Positions 1 through 5,292 of a stretch of DNA of 5,292 nt are shown in pieces (position 1 is the first letter of the stretch; each line of letters begins with the position of its first letter). The notes under the pieces are model-generated. The model was not told where the DNA came from. It saw only the letters and a list, made by a program, of their open reading frames with translations, and searched no databases. The position numbers and the translations under genes were made by a program. Origin of the DNA: Rickettsia typhi. Lineage in GTDB: Bacteria > Pseudomonadota > Alphaproteobacteria > Rickettsiales > Rickettsiaceae. The DNA lies in assembly GCA_945878545.1 (NCBI GenBank), contig CAMCTQ010000091.1:1-5292 (forward strand). Reading direction: 5' to 3'.

Positions 1-298
1 AGGTAGGTACCATGTTCTTGGCGGCACGCTCTCCACTAGTACTAACCGAAGTCCTGCAGACTTAAAACTACCAAATCTACTAACAAGATGTAATGACCAA
101 CAAACCACAGAGTTAATTATTGCTACGAATTCAACACTTGATGGTCAAACTACTGCTTACTTTATTACAGAATATTTCAAAAATCATCCTATTAAAACTT
201 CAAGGCTAGCAAGTGGTATACCGATTGGCGGCGAACTTGATTATTTGGACGAAGGAACATTATGGGCAGCCTTTGAAAGTAGAAAACCTTTTGAATAA
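1..298 (+). CDS. recR: Recombination mediator protein RecR, C-terminal part (5' end outside window)
   Basis: The reading frame is open from base 2 and ends with TAA at 296-298, giving 98 residues of a protein normally near 200, so only the C-terminal half is present. RecR acts with RecO (and RecF) in the cytosol to load RecA on SSB-coated single-stranded DNA during gap repair. The N-terminal helix-hairpin-helix and the four-cysteine zinc finger are not in the window. What is visible is most of the TOPRIM domain and the C-terminal region: YHVLGGTLS near the start, then [20 protein letters not shown], then [20 protein letters not shown], the family signature that includes the hinge to the C-terminal Walker-B-like segment. 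The ATN-T-x-D/E-G motif has Asp where Glu is usual, a conservative change. The sequence reads very like remembered Rickettsia RecR, supporting a Rickettsiaceae origin. The next gene follows in the same direction after 120 bp. Identification is secure; only the missing 5' end limits it. Confidence 0.95.
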   Translation, partial: GRYHVLGGTLSTSTNRSPADLKLPNLLTRCNDQQTTELIIATNSTLDGQTTAYFITEYFKNHPIKTSRLASGIPIGGELDYLDEGTLWAAFESRKPFE

Positions 299-418
299 CA
301 AAAACTCAAAAACAAGAATTTTAAAAGTTGAGATTATACCTAAGTATTTAAGTACTTTATTTTTATATAAACATAGATTACACTTCATCTATAAATATTT
401 AAGTAAAAGTTGTAGACA

Positions 419-1339
419 ATGGCAGAACACGTATTAATTGCAGGAGGATCAGGCTTTATAGGCAGGGCTTTAGTAAAGGCCATGACAGAGCATGGATATT
501 TAGTAACTGTTCTTTCTAGAGATATCAGCAACACAACCAAGATTTTGCCCCAAGAAGTACAAGTTATAGACAAATTATCTAATGAAAAAGATGATGAGCA
601 TCCTCCATATGATATCATCATAAACTTGGCTGGCGAAACAATTTCTCAGTATTGGACAGATTCTCTAAAGAAAAAAATAATTAACTCTAGAAAAGAAAGT
701 AATAGAATAATTGTAGATTATATTGCTAAAGCAAAGGTCAAGCCCAGTCTACTAATAGCGGCTTCTGGCATTGGTTATTATGGCGTGAGTTTAGAAGAGA
801 AATTTACGGAAAAATCGGAACCATTAAAAGAGAATCAAGATTTATTTATTGTTTCCCTTTGCAAAGAAATAGAAACAGCTGCAAGGAATGCTGAAGAATT
901 TCATGTTAGAACATGTTTCCTAAGAACTGGCGCAGTACTAGAACGAGACGGAGGCCTTCTTGCCAAATTATTGACTCCATACAAGCTTGGTGTTGGCGGT
1001 AAATTAGGTAGTGGGAGTCAATGGTTATCCTGGATTCATAGAGACGATCTAATAGGAGCGATTTTTCATATAATTTCTCATAAACACATTCATGGGCCAG
1101 TGAATATTACTTCTCCCAATCCAGTTACAAATGAGGAATTTGCTGAAATTCTTTCTGCAGTCTTAAACCGCCCTGCTTTCGTTAATTTACCAAATTTTTA
1201 TATTAAATTAGTTTTTGGCCAAATGGGCACGGAACTACTATTAAATGGTCAAAATGTTGTGCCTAAAGTTCTTATGGATGGTAATTTCAATTACAAATAC
1301 CCCACACTACAAGATGCCTTAAAGGCAATTTTTAAATAA
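419..1339 (+). CDS. TIGR01777/YfcH-type NAD(P)-binding epimerase-family protein (extended SDR, SDR39U1-like)
   Basis: This is a complete 306-residue protein, the usual length for the TIGR01777 family (E. coli YfcH, human SDR39U1). These are predicted soluble NAD(P)-binding proteins related to nucleotide-sugar epimerases; their substrate is not established, so no reaction is assigned. Visible features: the Rossmann fingerprint G9-G-S-G12-F-I-G15 right after the start; NLAGE (69-73) followed by YWT and SR, a family hallmark; ASGIGYYG (115-122) with the catalytic-type Tyr; RTGAVL (169-174); LGVGGKLGSGSQWLSWIHRDD (within 190-210); and a C-terminal DUF1731-type region with GPVNITSPNPVTNEEFA (226-242) and a final YPTLQDALKAI. 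The family's usual Trp-Glu in the central helix (RWEE in YfcH) appears as Glu-Ile-Glu near 150-152. ATG 419 is the first possible start because an in-frame TAG lies at 413-415. No clear Shine-Dalgarno precedes it. It lies 120 bp downstream of recR, so either co-transcription or its own promoter is possible. Confidence 0.93.
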   Translation: MAEHVLIAGGSGFIGRALVKAMTEHGYLVTVLSRDISNTTKILPQEVQVIDKLSNEKDDEHPPYDIIINLAGETISQYWTDSLKKKIINSRKESNRIIVDYIAKAKVKPSLLIAASGIGYYGVSLEEKFTEKSEPLKENQDLFIVSLCKEIETAARNAEEFHVRTCFLRTGAVLERDGGLLAKLLTPYKLGVGGKLGSGSQWLSWIHRDDLIGAIFHIISHKHIHGPVNITSPNPVTNEEFAEILSAVLNRPAFVNLPNFYIKLVFGQMGTELLLNGQNVVPKVLMDGNFNYKYPTLQDALKAIFK

Positions 1340-1414
1340 TATTCACTAAAAATTCAGTCTGAGCAACTTTAAGAAAGAAATGAAATTAAGCCACATCTTG
1401 CAAAGATATAAAAC

Positions 1415-1804
1415 TTACAGCTCTTTAAGTAATTGTTCAATTTTAGCGGCATTCTCAAATGCCTGATCGTAGTAAAATCTTATTTCAGGGGAATATTTTA
1501 AATTTATTTCTTTAGTCACATGCTGCCTAATGGCATATTTTGATTCTTCCAAAGCTTCCAAAATTATATCACTTGATAAATTTGTATTAAAAGGTAGGAA
1601 ATAACAGTTGGCAATCTTCAAATCAGGAGAGATATTTACTTTTGTAATAGTCAAAGACATAGGGACAAGTCTTATATCTATACGCTTTCCCTTCCTAAGA
1701 CAATCAATCACAGCAGCGCTAATAAGCCCGGATACTTTTAGTTGCCTTTGTGACTGCTGCTTTTCGCGGTTTTTGAGTTTAAAGTTGCTTTTGTTCTTCG
1801 ACAA
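1415..1804 (-). CDS. rbfA: 30S ribosome-binding factor RbfA (TTG start, overlaps infB)
   Basis: RbfA is a small KH-like cytosolic protein that binds the pre-30S subunit near the 5' end of 16S rRNA and promotes late maturation. With the chosen start the protein has 129 residues, within the family range. Recognisable elements are [13 protein letters not shown] (helix 1), [19 protein letters not shown] (the central strands, with K-I-A-N-C-Y-F at the usual A-x-V-Y-(I/F) position), the helix [30 protein letters not shown] (the R-x-x-P-E-(L/I)-x-F-x-x-D signature), and the ending KIEQLLKEL. The frame has a stop at 1819-1817 and no ATG before the conserved core, so translation must begin at TTG 1810 or TTG 1804. 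I prefer 1804 because an AGAGG at 1818-1814 lies 9 nt before it but only 3 nt before 1810; using 1810 would give 131 residues. The gene overlaps the end of infB by 26 bp (32 with the earlier start), suggesting translational coupling. The N-terminal 20 or so residues are very basic and hydrophilic. Confidence 0.92.
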   Translation of the reverse strand: MSKNKSNFKLKNREKQQSQRQLKVSGLISAAVIDCLRKGKRIDIRLVPMSLTITKVNISPDLKIANCYFLPFNTNLSSDIILEALEESKYAIRQHVTKEINLKYSPEIRFYYDQAFENAAKIEQLLKEL

Positions 1805-4202
1805 TTTCAAATACCTCTACCAAATCACCAACTTTAATATCATCATAATTTTCAAAGGCAATACCACATTCATAACCTTCGCGTACATCTTTTACATCTT
1901 CTTTGAAGCGTTTTAGTGTTTTAAGTTTACCTTCGTGAATAACTATATCATCACGGAGCAATCTAACACCAGCTCCTCTTTTGATAACGCCCTTAGTTAC
2001 ATAACTGCCGGCTATTTTTCCAACTTTAGATACATTAAATACTTCGCGTATTTCAACAGAACCAATATAAATTTCACGAATTATAGGTGACAACATACCA
2101 CTCATAATAGCTTTGATATCATCAATTAAATTATATATTATCGAGTAATACCTAATATCAACTTTATTTTTATCTGCATCTATAGATGCAGCCGCATTTG
2201 ACCTGACATTAAACCCAAGAATTATTGCACCTGTTGCCTTGGAAAGCGTAACATCTGACTCAGTGATACCACCAACTGCTTGGTAAATTATTTTTAATTT
2301 CACCTCATCGCTATCAATCTTACTTAAACTACCATTGATAGCTTCAATTGAACCATGCACATCACCTTTGATAATTATTGGTAAGTGCTTAATTCTACCA
2401 TCCCCCGAAGCTTTTTGGAATAGATCTTCTAAACTAGTTTTTGAAGCAGTAACCTTATTGTCTTTTGTTTTCCGAGCTCTGTACTCTGTAATATCTCTTG
2501 CTTGCTTTTCTGTCATAACAGCATTAAATAAATCTCCAGCTGACGGGGCATCATTTAGACCAAAAACTTCAACAACATATGATGGCGCAGCTTCTGTAAC
2601 TGATTTACCTTTATCATTATTCATTTTTTTAACACGCCCGTAACTTGTTCCCGCAACTATCAGATCACCATTTTTTAAAGTGCCACGTTGAACCAAGATA
2701 CTTGCAATAACACCTTCGCCTTTATCTATTCTTGATTCAATTACCACTCCTGATGCAATACTATTAGGATTAGCTTTTAAATCTTCTATCTCAGCTACTA
2801 AAAGTATAGCCTCTTCAAGCTTATCTAGATTTATTCTTACCTTGGCAGACACCGGAACTACTACTATATCACCACCAAGGTCTTCAGGAACCAATTCATA
2901 TTGAAGCAACTCATTTTTTACTTTCTCAATATTTGCATCTGGTTTATCAATTTTGTTAATTGCAACTATTATAGGAACACCAGCAGCTTTAGCATGACTT
3001 ATCGCTTCAACGGTTTGAGCCTTAATTCCATCATCAGCAGCTACTACTAACACTACTATATCAGTGACTTTTGCTCCTCTGGTTCTCATTTCTGTGAATG
3101 CCTCATGACCAGGTGTATCAATAAAAGTAATCATTCTATTATCAGACATTGTAACACTATAAGCTCCTATGTGCTGAGTAATACCACCTGCCTCACCAGC
3201 CGCTACATCAGTAGACTTCAAAGCATCTAGAAGTGATGTTTTACCATGGTCCACGTGTCCCATAACTGTAACTATTGGAGCTCTTGTCTTCAAGTCTTCT
3301 GGCTTATCTTCTTCATTATTAAGAATATTTTCAACATCAGATTCCTGAACTCTTTTAGCAGAATGCCCAAAAGTAGTAACAACAAGTTCAGCCGTATCAG
3401 CATCGATCGACTGATTTGCCGTTGCCATAACACCTAATTTCATCAATTCGCGTACAACATCAGTAACCCTTTCGGTCATTCTGTTAGATAGTTCGGCCAC
3501 TGTAATAACTTCTGGAACCGTAACTTCTCTGTATACTTTATCTTGTTTTTTACTATCTCCAGTATCATTTTTACGCCTTTGCTTAGCTTTTGCACGTTGT
3601 ATAGAAGCTAAACTTCTTGTTTTAAGCGGTACATCACCAGAATCTTGGCCAAGCATATTAAAGATATCAGATTTTTTAATTTTCTTAGGCTCAACCGCTT
3701 TTTGCTTAATAAGAGCCTTAGCATCCTCTAGTTTTTGCTTCGCAAGCTCTTCGTCTTCTTCTTCAATAGTTTTAGGCATATTAGATCTTGCAGCATCAGA
3801 CTTATCAGTCACTATTCTAGTCTCTGACAACGGAAGTACATTGTTTGCATTATTATCTAAAGCTTCTTGATTATACAAAGATTGATTCATTTCAACAATT
3901 CTTGAAAGGGTACTAATTTTATTACCTTCAAGTTTGTCATCATCATCACGAGCTTTCTGCAGAACTGATAGTCGTCTGTTAACTTGTGAATTATCCTCAG
4001 AACTAATCTCTTTATTGTCTTTAATATCAACTCCATAAGAGACTGCCTTACCACGCTTAACCTCTACAACAACGGTAGATCCAGAAGAACCAACAGTTCT
4101 AGATAAATTTTTAGGAAAAACAGACCTTCCTAAAGTAAGTCTTGATCCACCTAAAGTTAGTTTTTTTGTTGTCTTATCTTCTGTATCTTTACTATTTGTC
4201 AT
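1779..4202 (-). CDS. infB: Translation initiation factor IF-2
   Basis: This is a complete 807-residue IF2, the translational GTPase that positions fMet-tRNA on the 30S subunit and promotes subunit joining. Residues 1-225 are a charged, low-complexity N-terminal arm. It opens with a tandem LTLG motif (15-18, 22-25) and [10 protein letters not shown] (43-52), resembling the N-terminus typical of alphaproteobacterial IF2. An IF2_N-like module follows at about 227-295 ([22 protein letters not shown]). The G domain has G1 GHVDHGKT (315-322), switch 1 [10 protein letters not shown] (339-348), G3 DTPGH (362-366), G4 NKID (416-419) and G5 SAK (452-454), all intact. Domain II follows ([15 protein letters not shown]), then domain III ([14 protein letters not shown], 608-621, with His where Gln is usual) and the initiator-tRNA-binding C-terminal domain (GSVEIREVF to [14 protein letters not shown]). 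The start is ATG 4202-4200, without an evident Shine-Dalgarno. It lies 97 bp downstream of nusA and overlaps rbfA. The sequence is strongly reminiscent of Rickettsia IF2. Confidence 0.98.
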   Translation of the reverse strand: MTNSKDTEDKTTKKLTLGGSRLTLGRSVFPKNLSRTVGSSGSTVVVEVKRGKAVSYGVDIKDNKEISSEDNSQVNRRLSVLQKARDDDDKLEGNKISTLSRIVEMNQSLYNQEALDNNANNVLPLSETRIVTDKSDAARSNMPKTIEEEDEELAKQKLEDAKALIKQKAVEPKKIKKSDIFNMLGQDSGDVPLKTRSLASIQRAKAKQRRKNDTGDSKKQDKVYREVTVPEVITVAELSNRMTERVTDVVRELMKLGVMATANQSIDADTAELVVTTFGHSAKRVQESDVENILNNEEDKPEDLKTRAPIVTVMGHVDHGKTSLLDALKSTDVAAGEAGGITQHIGAYSVTMSDNRMITFIDTPGHEAFTEMRTRGAKVTDIVVLVVAADDGIKAQTVEAISHAKAAGVPIIVAINKIDKPDANIEKVKNELLQYELVPEDLGGDIVVVPVSAKVRINLDKLEEAILLVAEIEDLKANPNSIASGVVIESRIDKGEGVIASILVQRGTLKNGDLIVAGTSYGRVKKMNNDKGKSVTEAAPSYVVEVFGLNDAPSAGDLFNAVMTEKQARDITEYRARKTKDNKVTASKTSLEDLFQKASGDGRIKHLPIIIKGDVHGSIEAINGSLSKIDSDEVKLKIIYQAVGGITESDVTLSKATGAIILGFNVRSNAAASIDADKNKVDIRYYSIIYNLIDDIKAIMSGMLSPIIREIYIGSVEIREVFNVSKVGKIAGSYVTKGVIKRGAGVRLLRDDIVIHEGKLKTLKRFKEDVKDVREGYECGIAFENYDDIKVGDLVEVFEIVEEQKQL
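1814..1818 (-). promoter_or_regulatory. Putative Shine-Dalgarno of rbfA inside infB
   Basis: On the - strand the bases read AGAGG, preceded by GT, within the last codons of infB (Val-Glu-Val). It lies 9 nt before TTG 1804 and 3 nt before TTG 1810. The spacing favours TTG 1804 as the rbfA start. It is the best purine-rich site seen near any start in this window; the infB and TIGR01777 starts lack one. Confidence 0.5.
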
Positions 4203-4229
4203 ATTTTAAATCTAAATGTTTTTATAGTC

Positions 4230-4271
4230 TTTTGTGTAAGATGAGTTATCTCAGTTTCACTATACACAAAA
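4230..4271. repeat. Perfect 9-bp inverted repeat with nested hairpin in the nusA-infB gap
   Basis: On the + strand TTTTGTGTA (4230-4238) is matched exactly by its reverse complement TACACAAAA (4263-4271), 24 bp apart. Between the arms is a second small inverted repeat, TGAG-TTAT-CTCA (4242-4253). In the nusA-infB transcript this could fold into a two-tier stem-loop ending 28 nt before the infB ATG. Neither strand has a T-run directly after the outer stem, so it does not look like a standard intrinsic terminator. It could be an mRNA processing or stability element, a leader structure for infB, or a protein-binding palindrome. The sequence shows only the symmetry; any role is inferred. An AT-rich sequence can produce such symmetry by chance, but nine exact pairs in a 97-bp gap is more than I would expect. 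Confidence 0.6.
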
Positions 4272-4279
4272 CCTTGTCC

Positions 4280-4315
4280 AAAAAACAGCTTACAATAAGT
4301 TATTTATTCTGAGCT
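4280..4315 (-). terminator. Possible weak terminator/attenuator hairpin at the end of nusA
   Basis: On the - strand AGCT (4315-4312) pairs with AGCT (4290-4287). After a C-A mismatch, an A-T pair and a G-G mismatch, AATAA (4308-4304) pairs with TTATT around a five-base loop. The stem is followed one base later by six T residues (4285-4280). The hairpin begins inside the last codons of nusA and spans its TAA stop. The geometry, a stem and then a T-run, is that of an intrinsic terminator. However, the stem has two mismatches and few G-C pairs, so it would be weak, perhaps allowing partial read-through into infB. Confidence 0.3.
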
Positions 4316-5292
4316 TGAGCAAAATTAATTAATTCCTCTATATCTTCGGTCGTTATATTGTCTTCAGGGACAATGTTTCTAAACTCTTCAACAGTCATTT
4401 CACCAAGATCTTCGATAGTTTTCACACCATATTCCGCTAATTTTAGTATATATTCAGGAGCAAGGTTAAGAGCGTCTACCAAGTCTTGTTCAACACCAAG
4501 TTGTTCTAAGTCCTCAATAATTTTCTCATTCTGGCTCTCAATATATTCTACAGCACGATTTTTTAGCTCTGTTACTAGCGTAGTATCAAATCCTTCAATG
4601 GATTCAAGGGTTGCACTATCAGCATCAGCAATTTGATCTATTGTTGTAAAGCCCTCAGCCGAAAGGAGTTGCGCTAATACCTCCTCTACACCAAGCCCTT
4701 CTGTAAATAGTTCTGTAGTATTAGTAAATTCCTCGGTACGTCTTTTTGATTCTTGCTCTTCAGTCATCACATCAATCGCCCAACCAGTGATTTTAGAGGC
4801 AAGACGTACATTTTGACCACGCCTACCTATAGCAATACTTAATTGATCATCTGGTACTACTGTTTCAACTCTTCTTTTTTCCTCGTTAAAAACAATCTTT
4901 GAAATTTGGGCTGGTGTCATTGCATTAATTACAAATTGAGCTACGTTTTTGTCCCATAATAATACATCAATTTTTTCGCCATGTAATTCATTAGTAATTG
5001 CACGAACTCTGTTGCCTCTAACTCCAACACAAGATCCAACAGGATCAACGCTAATATCAGCAGCATATACTGCAACTTTTGCTTTAGAACCAGGCTCACG
5101 AGCAATAGCTTTTATTTCAATAATATTATCGTATATTTCAGGAACTTCCATTTCGAATAATTTCTCAAGGAATTTATCACTAGTTCTCGACAAAAATATT
5201 TGTGGCCCCTTAGTTTCAGGCCTAACATCAAGAACAAATGCTTTAATTCTATCATTAACTTTAAAAATTTCTCCTCTAATTTGTTGGTCTTT
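4300..5292 (-). CDS. nusA: Transcription termination/antitermination protein NusA (5' end outside window)
   Basis: NusA binds RNA polymerase and nascent RNA, promotes pausing and hairpin termination, and takes part in antitermination complexes. The frame is open to the right edge, giving 330 residues ending in TAA at 4302-4300. Full-length proteins are about 500 residues, so the RNA-polymerase-binding N-terminal domain and the start of the S1 domain are missing. Visible in order, numbered from the edge: the end of S1 (KVNDRIKAFVLDVRPETKGPQ, R-T-S at 36-38), the link EMEVPEIYDNIIEIKAIARE, KH1 with the GVRG loop (90-93) and DPVGSCVG, FVINAMTPA, and KH2 with the GRRG loop (156-159) and GQNVRLAS. 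Next come two acidic C-terminal repeats of the NusA AR1/AR2 type: one has LGVEEVLAQLLSAEGFTTIDQIA and the second has LAPEYILKLAEYGVKTIEDLGEM. A TTG at 5193 is an internal Leu, not the start, because conserved S1 sequence continues upstream of it in frame. It is followed by infB after 97 bp. Confidence 0.97.
   Translation of the reverse strand, partial: KDQQIRGEIFKVNDRIKAFVLDVRPETKGPQIFLSRTSDKFLEKLFEMEVPEIYDNIIEIKAIAREPGSKAKVAVYAADISVDPVGSCVGVRGNRVRAITNELHGEKIDVLLWDKNVAQFVINAMTPAQISKIVFNEEKRRVETVVPDDQLSIAIGRRGQNVRLASKITGWAIDVMTEEQESKRRTEEFTNTTELFTEGLGVEEVLAQLLSAEGFTTIDQIADADSATLESIEGFDTTLVTELKNRAVEYIESQNEKIIEDLEQLGVEQDLVDALNLAPEYILKLAEYGVKTIEDLGEMTVEEFRNIVPEDNITTEDIEELINFAQAQNK

Noticed and set aside
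305..357. Small inverted repeats after recR (CTCAA 305-309/TTGAG 328-332, and AAGTA 342-346/TACTT 353-357)
   Set aside because: The stems are only five pairs with little G-C. The first has no T-run after it, and the second is followed by T-rich sequence but is too weak to call a terminator.
328..395. Promoter-like boxes upstream of the TIGR01777 gene (TTGAGA at 328, TATAAA at 390)
   Set aside because: The boxes are not at a workable spacing from each other. TATA-like words are expected by chance in such AT-rich sequence.
345..405. Direct repeat TATTTAAGTA at 345-354 and 396-405 in the recR-TIGR01777 spacer
   Set aside because: It is a 10-mer of almost only A and T in a very AT-rich spacer, so chance is likely. 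No third copy was seen.
213..437. Open + strand frame of 74 codons
   Set aside because: It overlaps the end of recR in another frame and runs through AT-rich spacer. Its translation shows no recognisable domain.
385..621. Open - strand frame opposite the TIGR01777 gene
   Set aside because: It is a shadow of the strongly supported + strand gene, with no family resemblance.
1608..1916. Open + strand frame opposite rbfA and the infB end
   Set aside because: It is antisense to two conserved genes. The hydrophobic composition follows from the complement of Lys/Glu-rich codons.
5191..5193. TTG at 5193 as a start for nusA
   Set aside because: The frame continues upstream with conserved S1-domain sequence (VNDRIKAFVLDVRPETKGPQ), so the gene runs off the window edge.
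1..5292. Rickettsial palindromic elements, insertion sequences, CRISPR arrays, tRNA or rRNA genes
   Set aside because: No in-frame insertion disturbs the conserved proteins. No repeated spacer pattern, transposase motif or cloverleaf was seen on either strand.

Overview
The window is an AT-rich bacterial housekeeping segment (about two thirds A+T by eye). It most likely comes from the Rickettsiaceae (Rickettsia/Orientia/Megaira-type intracellular alphaproteobacteria). This placement rests on remembered protein resemblance: the RecR C-terminus ([36 protein letters not shown]) and the IF2 C-terminal half ([20 protein letters not shown], ending EEQKQL) read very like Rickettsia proteins, but not closely enough to name a known Rickettsia species. 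No alignment was run.

Layout. Left part, + strand: the 3' end of recR (recombination mediator, cut by the window edge), a 120-bp AT-rich spacer, then a complete TIGR01777/YfcH-type SDR-like nucleotide-sugar-epimerase-family protein (419-1339). Right part, - strand, read from the right edge: the 3' two thirds of nusA (5' end outside the window), a 97-bp gap, complete infB (translation initiation factor IF2), and rbfA (30S maturation factor), whose start lies inside the end of infB. The two sets converge across a 75-bp gap at 1340-1414. Coding density is high and no stretch over 300 bp lacks a gene.

How the genes work together. nusA-infB-rbfA is the conserved transcription/translation operon: NusA controls RNA polymerase pausing, termination and antitermination, IF2 places initiator tRNA on the 30S subunit, and RbfA matures the 30S subunit. 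The recR/TIGR01777 pair has no evident functional link to it.

I see no mobile element, CRISPR array, toxin-antitoxin, defence or other novel system. The most interesting non-coding signal is the nusA-infB gap. It carries an imperfect hairpin over the nusA stop followed by a six-T run, and then a perfect 9-bp inverted repeat enclosing a small nested hairpin, both on the infB-coding strand. Together they could form an attenuator, processing or regulatory element between nusA and infB. The second point of note is the rbfA start, which can only be a TTG codon overlapping infB.
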